Assembly (NCBI GenBank): GCA_024402535.1
Contig: JAKSTN010000027.1
Location: 1 to 37,097 of the forward strand
Length of the DNA stretch: 37,097 nt
Origin: Treponema sp.
Lineage (GTDB): Bacteria; Spirochaetota; Spirochaetia; Treponematales; Treponemataceae
Reading direction: 5' to 3'
Under the pieces are notes generated by a model. That model did no database searches, was not told the DNA's origin, and saw only the letters and a program-made list of their open reading frames with translations. Positions 22,501 through 31,631 of this stretch are shown in pieces. Each line of letters starts with the position of its first letter. The stretch's first letter is position 1. A program made the position numbers and the translations under genes.

Positions 22501-23772
22501 ATGAAAGCATCGTTAATTCTTGCAAACGGCATGGTTTTTGAAGGCGAGTCTTTTGGAGCCACAGGAGTTGTAATCGGGGAAACAGTTTTCACAACCGGTA
22601 TGAACGGTTATCTGGAAACCCTTACTGACCCGAGTTATTACGGACAGATTGTTACACAGACATTTCCACTTATTGGAAACTACGGTGTAATTCCTAAGGA
22701 TTTTGAAAGCGGCGGATGTCATGTTCGCGCTTACATTGTCCGTGATATGTGTGAAGAACCTTCAAATTTCCGCTGCGAAGGAAAGCTTGAAGACTGGCTT
22801 ATTTCCCAGAACATTATTGGGCTTAAAGGAATTGATACCCGCGCCCTTACAAAAGTTCTCCGCGAAAGCGGCGTTATGAACGGAATGATTGTTTCAGGCG
22901 ACAGTGATGAAGCAAAAGAAGTAATGAAAGCTTTCGGCATTAAAAGTACCGGCGTTTCAGCAAAGTCGGGAACAATCTTTCAGAACAAGCTGAGTGAAAA
23001 GGCTGAAGAAATCCTTATTAAAATCAGAAAATACACAATTGTTGATGCTGTAAAAAGCGTAACTGGAAGTGCTTCTTCAATAGAAGAAAGTGCAGATATC
23101 GTGTTCAAGGAATCTGCTGAATACCGCTTTGTTCCTGTAAAGAATGACGGAACAAAAGTTTACGATCCTAAAGTTGCCATGAAAGGCGGAAAAGGCAAAA
23201 AGGTTGTGCTCTGGGACTTCGGTGCAAAAGCAAATATCCGCCGCGAACTTTTGAAACGCGGACTTGAAGTAATTACAGTAAGCGGCCTTGCAACTGCAAA
23301 AGAAATCATGGCCTTAAATCCTGACGGAATCATGCTTTCAAATGGTCCTGGGGATCCTAAAGAAAATGTCGGAATCATTTCTGAAATCAAAAAACTGATT
23401 AAAGCAAAAATCCCTATTTTTGGAATCTGTCTTGGTCACCAGCTTCTGGCTCTTGCTTCAGGCGCTGATACAGAAAAACTTAAGTACGGTCATCGCGGTC
23501 CGAACCAGCCTGTAAAATATCTTGAAACAGGCCGTGTTTACATTTCTACACAGAACCACGGTTATGCCGTAAAAAATGACAGCCTTCCAAAAGGTGCAAA
23601 ACTCAGCTTCATCAATACAAATGACGGAACATGTGAAGGAGTAAAATACACAAAGTATCCTGCCTTCAGTGTTCAGTTCCACCCGGAAGCATGTGCGGGT
23701 CCATTGGATACCAGCTTCCTGTTTGATGATTTTGTAAAGCTTATTAACGACAACAAGAAGGAGGAAAAATAA
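22501..23772 (+). CDS. carA: Carbamoyl-phosphate synthase, small (glutaminase) subunit
   Basis: A 423-aa subunit that hydrolyses glutamine and passes ammonia to CarB, for arginine and pyrimidine synthesis. The CPSase domain is at 1-140 (FTTGMNGYLETLTDPSYYGQIV, GIDTRALTKVLRESGVMNGMIV). The class I amidotransferase domain is at about 234-415, with nucleophile Cys310 in FGICLGHQLLALASG and His394/Glu396 in VQFHPEACAGP; the catalytic triad is complete. It is some 40-50 residues longer than usual. The extra length lies between the two domains (about 165-230), where a short linker is expected. A short GGGG ribosome site follows the attenuator T-run. CarB-DapF starts 1 nt after the stop, so they are one operon. 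Confidence 0.95.
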   Translation: MKASLILANGMVFEGESFGATGVVIGETVFTTGMNGYLETLTDPSYYGQIVTQTFPLIGNYGVIPKDFESGGCHVRAYIVRDMCEEPSNFRCEGKLEDWLISQNIIGLKGIDTRALTKVLRESGVMNGMIVSGDSDEAKEVMKAFGIKSTGVSAKSGTIFQNKLSEKAEEILIKIRKYTIVDAVKSVTGSASSIEESADIVFKESAEYRFVPVKNDGTKVYDPKVAMKGGKGKKVVLWDFGAKANIRRELLKRGLEVITVSGLATAKEIMALNPDGIMLSNGPGDPKENVGIISEIKKLIKAKIPIFGICLGHQLLALASGADTEKLKYGHRGPNQPVKYLETGRVYISTQNHGYAVKNDSLPKGAKLSFINTNDGTCEGVKYTKYPAFSVQFHPEACAGPLDTSFLFDDFVKLINDNKKEEK

Positions 23773-23773
23773 T

Positions 23774-26700
23774 ATGCCTCTTAATAAAGATATTCACAAA
23801 GTAATGGTTATCGGTTCTGGTCCAATCATCATCGGACAGGCCGCAGAATTTGACTATGCCGGAAGCCAGGCTTGTAAGGCTCTTAAAGAACAGGGACTTG
23901 AAGTTGTTCTTGTAAACTCAAACCCTGCAACTCTTATGACCGACCACACAATGGCCGATCAGATTTACATTGAACCTCTTATTCCTGAAACAATTCAGAG
24001 AATCATTGAAAAAGAAAAACCGGACTCACTGCTTTCAACTCTTGGTGGACAGACAGGTCTTACATTGAGTATGGAACTTGCAAAATCGGGATTCCTTAAG
24101 GAACACGGAGTTCGCCTTCTTGGTGCAAAACCTGAAACAATCGACAAGGCCGAAGACCGCCAGATGTTCAAAGACACCATGGAAAAAATCGGGGAACCTT
24201 GTATTCCTTCAAAGGTTGTTACAACTTACGAAGACGCATACGATTTTGTTAAAAATGAAATCGGTTATCCTGCAATTATCCGTCCGGCCTTTACTCTTGG
24301 TGGAACCGGCGGTGGTATTGTTCATAACGATGCCGAAATGGATGAAATTGCACACAACGGTCTTCACCGTTCACCAATCCATCAGATTCTTGTAGAAAAA
24401 TGTATTTCCGGCTGGAAAGAAATTGAGTTTGAAGTTATGCGCGACGGAAGCGGAAACGTTCTTACCGTTTGTTCAATGGAAAACTTTGACCCGGTTGGTG
24501 TTCACACTGGTGACTCCATCGTTATTGCTCCGGCCGTAACTTTAAGTGATAAAGAGTATCAGATGCTCCGTTCGGCAGCGCTGAACATTATTTCTTCCCT
24601 CGGTATGGAAGGTGGATGTAACTGTCAGTTTGCTTTGAATCCTGACACCTTTGAATACGCCGTAATTGAAGTAAATCCACGTGTAAGCCGTTCTTCAGCT
24701 CTGGCTTCTAAAGCAACAGGATATCCTATTGCAAAGGTTGCAGCTCTTATTGCCATCGGTTACAACCTGGATGAAATTCCAAACTTTGTTACAAAGAAAA
24801 CTGCAGCATGTTTCGAACCTGTTCTGGACTACGTTGTAGTAAAAATGCCTAAGTTCCCGTTCGAAAAATTTGTTTATGCAAAACGCGATCTTGGAACTCA
24901 GATGAAGGCTACTGGTGAAGTTATGGCTATCGGTCAGACTTTTGAACAGGCTATTATGAAAGCCGCTCGCGGTGCTGAAATTGGTGTTCAGTCTTTGAAC
25001 CTTGCTGTTTTTGAAGAAGCAGGGGATGATGAAATCCGTACAAGAGTAGGTCAGTGTACTGACCAGAGAATCTTTGCAATTTTCCAGGCTATTAAACGCC
25101 GTATCATGACTCTGGAAGAAATCCACAATATTACAAAAGTTGATATGTGGTTCCTCTGCAAGTTGCAGAATCTGGCAAAAATGGAATGGGAACTTGCAAA
25201 AGGAAACCTTACAACAGATCTTTACCTTAAAGCAAAAAATCTTGGTTACCCTGATAAAGTTATCCAGCAGATTTCTGGAACAAAAATTGTTGGATGTTCA
25301 GGAATCTTAGCAGAAGCAAAAGAAGCTGCACGCCTTGTTAAGAAAGGACAGCTTGCCCATATTCCTGCCAGCTACAAAATGGTAGATACATGTGCCGGTG
25401 AGTTCAATGCAGAAACTCCATATTTTTACGGTACATACGATAATGAAAACGAAGCTGCAGAATATCTTGCAGAAAAAAAGAATGTACTTGCGCCGCAGGC
25501 ACAGGCCTGGGGAAAACAGGCTTCAAAATCAAAAGGAACAATTATCGTTCTGGGTTCAGGACCTATCCGCATCGGTCAGGGTATTGAATTCGACTACGCT
25601 TCAGTTCAGTGTGTATGGGCTTTGAAGCGCCTTGGTTACGATGTTGTTACAATCAACAATAACCCGGAAACTGTTTCTACAGACTTTGATACATCAGACC
25701 GCCTTTACTTTGAACCTCTTACTCCAGAAGATGTAATGGGAGTAATCAATACAGAAAAACCTGTTGGGGTTGTAGTAGCCTTTGGTGGCGGAACAGCAAT
25801 TAAGCTTGCAAACTTCCTGGCAGACCAGGGAATCAGAATTCTTGGTACAAGTGCCGACGCCATTGACCTGGCAGAAGACCGTGAACGCTTTGATGAGCTT
25901 TGTGAAAAGCTTCAGATCAAGCGCCCACGTGGACTTACAGTTCTTACAGAAAAAGAAGCTTTGGAAGCTACAAAGGAACTTGGATATCCTGTCCTTCTCC
26001 GCCCAAGTTACGTTCTTGGTGGTCAGAACATGATCATCGCCTTCAACGATGATGACGTAAAAGAATACATGAAAATCATTCTGGCTCAGGGAATTGAAAA
26101 TCCAATCCTCATTGACCAGTACAAAATGGGAACTGAGCTTGAAGTTGATGCAATCTGTGACGGAAAAGATATTCTTATTCCAGGCATTATGGAACACGTT
26201 GAACGTACAGGTATTCATTCAGGAGACTCCATTGCAGTTTATCCAAGCTGGAACCTGAACGATGTTATACGCGAAAAGATTATCAATCAGTCGCGTGAGC
26301 TGGCTCTGGCACTTGGAACAAAAGGTCTGGTAAACATCCAGTATCTTATTTACAACAACGATCTGTACATTATCGAAGTAAACCCTCGTTCAAGCCGTAC
26401 AGTTCCTTATATTTCAAAAGTAACAAACGTTCCAATGGTAGACCTTGCCGTTCGTGCAATGCTTGGTGAACGTGTAAGAGATATGGGATACGGAACAGGT
26501 CTTTATAAGATTCCTCCTTACTTTGCAGTAAAAGTTCCAGTCTTCAGTTTTGAAAAACTTATGGACGTAGATACTCACCTGGGACCAGAAATGAAATCTA
26601 CAGGTGAAGTTCTTGGAATTGCTGCCACAATGGAAGAAGCAATTTTCAAGGGACTTATTGGGGCTGGCTACAACATGAAGCGAAGTGGGGGAGTACTCTT

Positions 26701-27943
26701 CTCTGTCCGCAAAACTGACCGCTACGAACTTCCTTCCCTTGCAAGAAAGTTCTACGACATGGGCTTCAAGCTCTATGCTACAGAAGGAAACGCAGAAACT
26801 TTGCGCGACTTCGGAATGGAAGTAGAAACTGTAAACAAGATTCACGAAAATCCTGACGACAACCTGCTTACTCTTATGGATTCAGGAAAAGTTGATTACG
26901 TTATTTCAACTTCGGCTAAAGGCCGTGACCCTCACGCAGACTCTGTTCGCATGCGCCGTCACGCCGTTGAGCGCGATATTCCGTGTCTTACAGCAATCGA
27001 TACAGCAAACGCAATTGCAAACTGTCTGAAGTCAAAATACAGCGCCGAAAATGTTGAGCTTATCGATATCAACAAGCTTCGCGAAGTTGACCAGGTTGTT
27101 CACTTTACAAAAATGTCTTCAACAGGAAACGACTTTATCATCGTGGATACACGTAACCAGTACATCAATAACCCTGGCGGTTTAGCCGTACGTCTTTGTG
27201 ACAGACGAAGCGGAATTGGTGCTGACTCTCTGGTACTTGTTGGAAAAACTTCAAAGGCCGATGCTTCAATGCGCTTCTACAACCTGGACGGTACAGAAGG
27301 AATGATGGCCGGTAACGCAGTTCGCGCCGTTGCAAAATATCTTTACGACAACAATATTGAAGGCATAGCAGACCGCCACAATAAAAATGATACAACAGCC
27401 GAAATCACAATCAAGACAAAAGCCGGTATCAGAAAAGTAAAGATTTATAAGCTTAACGGAAAAGTAAGTTCTGTAATGATTGATATGGGAAAACCTGATC
27501 TTTCAGCTCAGCCTGTAACAGGAAACGGAGTAAAGAGTCTTACGGTAGACGGCACAACTTATGATGTAACAACACTCAGCGTAGGTAACCCTCACTGTGT
27601 AACCTTCGTTGACTTTGTTGATAAGCTGGATCTGAAAACACTGGGACCAAAGTTTGAACATCACAAAACTTTCCCTGAACGTACAAATACAGAATTCGTT
27701 CGTGTAGTAGGACCAAACGAACTGAAGATGCGTACATGGGAACGCGGAAACGGTGAAACTCCTGCCTGTGGTACAGGTGCCTGTGCGGCAGTTATTGCAG
27801 CCGTTCAGAAAGGTTTCTGCCAGATGAACGAAGACGTAACTGTAAACGTTCGCGGCGGCCAGATGATGGTCCGCTACACAGGCGACACAGTTTACCTTTC
27901 CGGCGAAACTTCACTTTGTTTTGAAGGTGATGTAAAGATTTAA
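23774..27943 (+). CDS. carB-dapF: Carbamoyl-phosphate synthase large subunit fused to a DapF-like epimerase domain
   Basis: A 1389-aa fusion. Residues 1 to about 1100 are a complete CarB: two ATP-grasp halves starting VMVIGSGPIIIGQAAEFDYAG and IIVLGSGPIRIGQGIEFDYAS, and a C-terminal MGS-like allosteric domain (VRKTDRYELPSLARKFYDMG). The frame continues without stop into a full-length DapF fold (about 1107-1389): FTKMSSTGNDFIIVDTRN, YNLDGTEGMMAGNAVRAVAKY, NPHCVTF, RTNTEFVRV, WERGNGETPACGTGACAAV. The second catalytic Cys is present (Cys1332), but the first, in the usual MCGNG, is Ala1179 in MAGNA. Normal two-base epimerisation is therefore unlikely. A GGAGG site precedes the ATG from within the carA end. 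DapF normally makes meso-diaminopimelate; a fusion to CarB is unexpected, and the domain may bind an amino acid for regulation. Confidence 0.95.
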   Translation: MPLNKDIHKVMVIGSGPIIIGQAAEFDYAGSQACKALKEQGLEVVLVNSNPATLMTDHTMADQIYIEPLIPETIQRIIEKEKPDSLLSTLGGQTGLTLSMELAKSGFLKEHGVRLLGAKPETIDKAEDRQMFKDTMEKIGEPCIPSKVVTTYEDAYDFVKNEIGYPAIIRPAFTLGGTGGGIVHNDAEMDEIAHNGLHRSPIHQILVEKCISGWKEIEFEVMRDGSGNVLTVCSMENFDPVGVHTGDSIVIAPAVTLSDKEYQMLRSAALNIISSLGMEGGCNCQFALNPDTFEYAVIEVNPRVSRSSALASKATGYPIAKVAALIAIGYNLDEIPNFVTKKTAACFEPVLDYVVVKMPKFPFEKFVYAKRDLGTQMKATGEVMAIGQTFEQAIMKAARGAEIGVQSLNLAVFEEAGDDEIRTRVGQCTDQRIFAIFQAIKRRIMTLEEIHNITKVDMWFLCKLQNLAKMEWELAKGNLTTDLYLKAKNLGYPDKVIQQISGTKIVGCSGILAEAKEAARLVKKGQLAHIPASYKMVDTCAGEFNAETPYFYGTYDNENEAAEYLAEKKNVLAPQAQAWGKQASKSKGTIIVLGSGPIRIGQGIEFDYASVQCVWALKRLGYDVVTINNNPETVSTDFDTSDRLYFEPLTPEDVMGVINTEKPVGVVVAFGGGTAIKLANFLADQGIRILGTSADAIDLAEDRERFDELCEKLQIKRPRGLTVLTEKEALEATKELGYPVLLRPSYVLGGQNMIIAFNDDDVKEYMKIILAQGIENPILIDQYKMGTELEVDAICDGKDILIPGIMEHVERTGIHSGDSIAVYPSWNLNDVIREKIINQSRELALALGTKGLVNIQYLIYNNDLYIIEVNPRSSRTVPYISKVTNVPMVDLAVRAMLGERVRDMGYGTGLYKIPPYFAVKVPVFSFEKLMDVDTHLGPEMKSTGEVLGIAATMEEAIFKGLIGAGYNMKRSGGVLFSVRKTDRYELPSLARKFYDMGFKLYATEGNAETLRDFGMEVETVNKIHENPDDNLLTLMDSGKVDYVISTSAKGRDPHADSVRMRRHAVERDIPCLTAIDTANAIANCLKSKYSAENVELIDINKLREVDQVVHFTKMSSTGNDFIIVDTRNQYINNPGGLAVRLCDRRSGIGADSLVLVGKTSKADASMRFYNLDGTEGMMAGNAVRAVAKYLYDNNIEGIADRHNKNDTTAEITIKTKAGIRKVKIYKLNGKVSSVMIDMGKPDLSAQPVTGNGVKSLTVDGTTYDVTTLSVGNPHCVTFVDFVDKLDLKTLGPKFEHHKTFPERTNTEFVRVVGPNELKMRTWERGNGETPACGTGACAAVIAAVQKGFCQMNEDVTVNVRGGQMMVRYTGDTVYLSGETSLCFEGDVKI

Positions 27944-28161
27944 TGGTGCAGGGGGAAGTCTCCCCCTCGCTTCCAAGCTATCGCTTGTTCGCTACCCCCT
28001 CTGCGGGGGCTCAAACGCCGCCCCCGCAACGCCCCCTCTTATTATAATTCAATTTCAGTTTTTAAAATTAACCGCAGATAAACGTGGATGCACGCAGAGT
28101 GTGGAATAATTAATTATCCATACAAACAGGATTTTTTTTACCTAAAGCCCAGTAGTTTAAT
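27944..28161. repeat. Intergenic repeats between carB-dapF and the sensor kinase gene
   Basis: No gene. Three G/C-run stems follow the carB stop: GGGGGA/TCCCCC (27951-27956, 27961-27966), CCCCC/GGGGG (27995-27999, 28005-28009), and GCGGGGGC/GCCCCCGC (28003-28010, 28020-28027); the last two exclude each other. A separate piece around 28069-28099 reads ACCGCAGATAAACGTGG followed by ATGCACGCAGAG, like a dispersed ACCGCAGAT(A/G)AACG-type repeat I recall from many bacteria. The first stem may serve as a 3' end for carAB, but there is no T-run. Confidence 0.65.
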
Positions 28162-29496
28162 TTAATTAGGACAGAAAAGTAAAAAAATAGTTTGAAAGGA
28201 TTGTGTTTTTACGAATAAATCTGCTCCAATTGCTTTGGAAATCTGGCGGGCTTCGAACAACCCGATTCCCTGGCCTTCTTTTTGACCGGCGTTTGATCCG
28301 CGCCAGAAACTGTTAAAAATGTAATTTAATTCATCATCTTTTACAGGAACTCCGTTGTTTGTTACGGAAATATAAAGACCGTCTTTTTGACAATCAATTA
28401 AAACTTTTATAAGTGTTCCGTCGCCGTATTTTATTGCGTTGTCGAGCAGCTGATACAAAATATGAAAAATACCGTCTTTATCAGTATTTACAAGAGCATT
28501 GTTGGTGACTGTAATTTCATACGGAATGTGATTCATCTGGAATTTATTTTCGTATTCGGTAAGAATAAAATCTTTTATTTCCTGGGAATAAAAAGTTGTA
28601 AGGCTCGGTTCGTATTCGTAAATTGCTTTTGTGGAATTATTAAGAAGGTCATTTAAAAGCTCTTGGATGTCGTCTGCATTTTTTTCGATTTTTCCGGCAA
28701 TTTCTATATCTTTTTCATTCTGTTTTTCGCCTTTTGAATAAAGACCTGTTTGAATTGCATCTGAATATAGTTTGATGTTTGTTAATGGAGTTTTAATTCC
28801 GTGTGCGATAGTGCTGTTCAAAGTTTGACGATCAAGAATCATTTTGTTGATTATTTTATGGTCGTTGTTTATTTTGTCCCTGAGCATGTTCATAGCCCAG
28901 ATGTATTTTCCAAAATATTTATTTTTAGATTCTGGAAGTTTTTCGGTTGAACCATTGGCAATTTTTTTAGGATATTCCTGGAACTTTTGGAACGGAATTA
29001 AAATTTTGGTGTTTATTATAATCAGTATGATAAGAAGAAGGAAAAAACTGAGGGTGATTATCAGATTGATGGAAAGCAGAAGTGTTTTAAGAGAATTTTC
29101 AGGGTATTCAAAAATGAGTAATGCTGATGGAGTTTTGGTGCTGTCGAAAAGTGCAATTGTGTATTTTAACTTGTTTTTTTCCTGTATTGTTTCGCGAGTG
29201 ATTGTGAGACTGGAAAAAGGAATGTAAAGAATTGCGGAAGGAAAGTCTTGTGCTTTGTAAGTTCCTTTAAAAGTTTCAATTTCCTTTGTTAAAATAGTAT
29301 TGCAAAAAAGCTGAGGATTATCTTGAAAGCTTTGTTTTTCTGTCTGTGATTGAATTGTGTTTGCAATTTTATTCATTACAATGTTTTTTATGTTATTGTT
29401 TTTATTGCTTTTTTTGATGATTGTTAGGTTTGTAATCAGGGAGAAAAAAATAAAAAAAATTAAAACTGGCAGGAGAATTTTCTGGAAAAACTTCAT
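28162..29496 (-). CDS. Membrane sensor histidine kinase
   Basis: A 444-aa sensor kinase. TM1 is at about 7-28, an extracytoplasmic domain at about 29-135, TM2 at about 139-161, followed by HisKA with His235 in TIAHGIKTPLTNIKLYSD, N-box LLDNAIKYGDGT, a G1 box reading TNNGVP rather than DxGxG, and a G2 GQGIGL. The long sensor loop is unlike the very short one of BceS-type kinases. It overlaps the response regulator gene by 4 nt and has a GGAGGAG ribosome site inside it. It is last in the envelope operon. It should sense envelope stress or a peptide and control the ABC transporter genes upstream; that is inferred from neighbourhood. Confidence 0.92.
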   Translation of the reverse strand: MKFFQKILLPVLIFFIFFSLITNLTIIKKSNKNNNIKNIVMNKIANTIQSQTEKQSFQDNPQLFCNTILTKEIETFKGTYKAQDFPSAILYIPFSSLTITRETIQEKNKLKYTIALFDSTKTPSALLIFEYPENSLKTLLLSINLIITLSFFLLLIILIIINTKILIPFQKFQEYPKKIANGSTEKLPESKNKYFGKYIWAMNMLRDKINNDHKIINKMILDRQTLNSTIAHGIKTPLTNIKLYSDAIQTGLYSKGEKQNEKDIEIAGKIEKNADDIQELLNDLLNNSTKAIYEYEPSLTTFYSQEIKDFILTEYENKFQMNHIPYEITVTNNALVNTDKDGIFHILYQLLDNAIKYGDGTLIKVLIDCQKDGLYISVTNNGVPVKDDELNYIFNSFWRGSNAGQKEGQGIGLFEARQISKAIGADLFVKTQSFQTIFLLFCPN

Positions 29497-30194
29497 TCTT
29501 CTCCTCCAAACTTATATCCAACCTTCCAAACCGTTTGGATCAGTTTTGGAACTTTTGGGTCATCTTCAATTTTTTCTCTAAGCCAACGAATGTAAACATT
29601 AAGCGAAGTTTGTTCTGTGTAGCAGTCATCTCCCCAAATTTTATTAAAAAGGACATCTTTATCTACAACCTGGCCAGAATGTTTCATTAGATAGGCGAGA
29701 ATTTCAAATTCTTTGCCTTTTACGTCGAGTTTTATTCCGTTTTTATAAACTGAGCGAGTTGTTTCGTCAAGTTTTATGCCGTATCCTTCAAGAATCTGTT
29801 TTGTTTCGGTAGTTGGAGAATCTTCGTTGTATGTACGGCGGATAAGTGCTTTGATTTTTGAAGATAAAACGGGAATTGAAAAAGGCTTATCAATGTAATC
29901 ATCGGCGCCAAGATTAAAACCAAGCATTTTACTGTCTTCGTCGGTACGGGCGCTCATCATAAAAACTGGAATTGAACGAGTTTTGCGTATTTCGGAGATT
30001 GCTTCAAAGCCGTTTTTGTTAGGAAGGCATACATCCAGAAGTAGAAGCTTGAAATTTGTTGATTTGAGCGCAGTAATTCCATCTTCAGCCGAAGTAACCC
30101 ATTCAACAGAAAAACCTTCGTTCGTGAGAAAATCTTTTAATAATTGCCCAAGTTCCTGATTATCTTCAATAATTAAAAGGTCTAGAGTGTTCAA
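29493..30194 (-). CDS. OmpR/PhoB-family response regulator
   Basis: A 233-aa regulator. The receiver domain (1-120) has acidic pocket Glu10/Asp11, phospho-acceptor Asp54 in LLLDVCLPNKNGF, the Ser/Thr switch MSARTDED, and Lys in IDKPFS. The C-terminal winged helix (about 135-232) contains VKGKEFEILAYLMKHSGQVVDKDVLFNKIWGDDCYTEQTSLNVYIRWLREKIEDDP. The start codon is TTG at 30194. An upstream in-frame stop is only eight codons away and no ATG lies between, so TTG must be used; the ribosome site is weak (GGAA). This may keep its level low relative to the kinase. It lies 18 nt after the lipoprotein gene and overlaps the kinase gene by 4 nt. Confidence 0.93.
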   Translation of the reverse strand: MNTLDLLIIEDNQELGQLLKDFLTNEGFSVEWVTSAEDGITALKSTNFKLLLLDVCLPNKNGFEAISEIRKTRSIPVFMMSARTDEDSKMLGFNLGADDYIDKPFSIPVLSSKIKALIRRTYNEDSPTTETKQILEGYGIKLDETTRSVYKNGIKLDVKGKEFEILAYLMKHSGQVVDKDVLFNKIWGDDCYTEQTSLNVYIRWLREKIEDDPKVPKLIQTVWKVGYKFGGEE

Positions 30195-30212
30195 TTCAAA
30201 TTCCAGAATAAA

Positions 30213-31628
30213 TTATAACATGGGGAAAGGTAATTCTACAAATTCAGGCTTATTTTGTACGCCTTCTGAACCAGTAAATGCTGTATGTATGGTTTTTGTT
30301 GCGTAATCTATGATCACTGTATGGAAAACACCTTTACTATGAATGTTTACAACTTTTTTCTGGTCAACAACTTCACTTGTTAAAAGTTCTTTTACCTCTG
30401 CAAGTGAAAATTTATCCTGGGATTTTACAAGATTGTTGTATTTTACAAAACGAACATAATTTGAATCATTTCCTGTAAAAAAATCCTGATTGTTTTGTGT
30501 TGCAAATGAATTCAAAATACACAACGAGTCTGGATTTTCCCATACTAAGCCTGGAATGAGCGGAGTTTTGTTATTGCGTAAAATAGAATAACCTTTTCCG
30601 TCGTTCTGAAGGGAAGCGACTGCATCTTCTGCACAGTAAGCACCTGATTTATCGGAAAGAGCGATGTTGTGGCTGAAGGTAAAATTGCCGCTTTTTTGAA
30701 CCATGTAATTTCCGACAAGTTCCGCTGTGTCAAAATTTTCGAGTGCGTAACGAAGAGCGTATGTGTAGCATTCTTTGTTTTCGTATTCGTAATTTTTATC
30801 AACACTTCCAACATCTAAAATTGCGGCAAAAACTCCGCTGTCGTTTATGGCGGTAAGAATTCCGTTTATGCCAAGACAGGTAATGTTTGTAATTGAATGA
30901 TTTTTGTTTTTCATGTGAACTACGGCGTGAATCTTGCAGAGTTGATTTTCACTTCCTAAAATCCATTCAAGATTACGGCACATAATTGTTTTGTCAGATT
31001 CTGTTTTACTTCCCCATAGTCCAAGTGCTGAGCAGGCTGTTCCGCGCAGTGCGTCTGGAATCATTTGGAGGAGAATTGCTTCTTCGTATGAAAGTTTTCC
31101 GTTTTCTAAAAAGCCTGTTGTGCCGGCGGAAACGGTTTGTGCAAAAGTTTCAATTTCGGCGCGATAAGGGGCGGGGAGTGTGGAAAGGAGAGCGGTCATT
31201 CGCGGGAGGATTGAAGTATAAGTTTCTGCGCTTACACCTAAAAAACTTCTGAAAATTTCGAATAAATATGGTTCCAGAACTTTTTCGTAATCGGGGTAGG
31301 CTAGTTTGATTGTGTTTGCATAGGCGGCTGCAGTTTGGGACGGGGTTCCTTTTTTGTAATCAAGATATACATCGTAGTAGCTTGGCATTTTTTTAATCTG
31401 GCAAAGACCGTCGGGTGAAGAAAAGGTTTGAATTTCAGTTTCTGTTTTACCGTGATCGGTGTAGCCTGCGGGTGGAAGGGTGAGCGTTTCTGTTTTTTGT
31501 AAGCTGGAAGGCTCTGATTGCGGGAAGGTAAAGTTTTTGTAAGTTGTTTTTTCTTCTATGCAAGAGATGAAAATAAGAGAAAAGATTGTGAGTATGATTA
31601 GTGTAATTGTAAGTTTAGATTTTTTCAT
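30213..31628 (-). CDS. Exported lipoprotein, C45/acyltransferase-like NTN hydrolase
   Basis: A 471-aa protein with lipoprotein signal MKKSKLTITLIILTIFSLIFISC (Cys23), so it should be membrane-anchored facing the periplasm. The central part matches the C45 peptidase/penicillin-acyltransferase type of N-terminal-nucleophile hydrolases. GTACSALGLWGSKTESDK carries a candidate nucleophile Cys199, and IMCRNLEW corresponds to the family's GRNxDW. These enzymes self-cleave before the Cys and then cut amide bonds (acylated amino acids, beta-lactams, bile salts). A Cys201-type prosegment of about 175 residues is long. A GGGATGG site overlapping the end of the ABC ATPase gene precedes it by 6 nt. Its place between an ABC exporter and a two-component system suggests breakdown of an acylated peptide or signal. 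Confidence 0.72.
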   Translation of the reverse strand: MKKSKLTITLIILTIFSLIFISCIEEKTTYKNFTFPQSEPSSLQKTETLTLPPAGYTDHGKTETEIQTFSSPDGLCQIKKMPSYYDVYLDYKKGTPSQTAAAYANTIKLAYPDYEKVLEPYLFEIFRSFLGVSAETYTSILPRMTALLSTLPAPYRAEIETFAQTVSAGTTGFLENGKLSYEEAILLQMIPDALRGTACSALGLWGSKTESDKTIMCRNLEWILGSENQLCKIHAVVHMKNKNHSITNITCLGINGILTAINDSGVFAAILDVGSVDKNYEYENKECYTYALRYALENFDTAELVGNYMVQKSGNFTFSHNIALSDKSGAYCAEDAVASLQNDGKGYSILRNNKTPLIPGLVWENPDSLCILNSFATQNNQDFFTGNDSNYVRFVKYNNLVKSQDKFSLAEVKELLTSEVVDQKKVVNIHSKGVFHTVIIDYATKTIHTAFTGSEGVQNKPEFVELPFPML

Positions 31629-31631
31629 ATT

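Noticed and set aside
27112..27943. Separate dapF gene starting at ATG 27112
   Set aside because: No stop separates it from carB, no ribosome site precedes the ATG, and the first DapF beta strand lies upstream of that ATG, so it is a true in-frame fusion.
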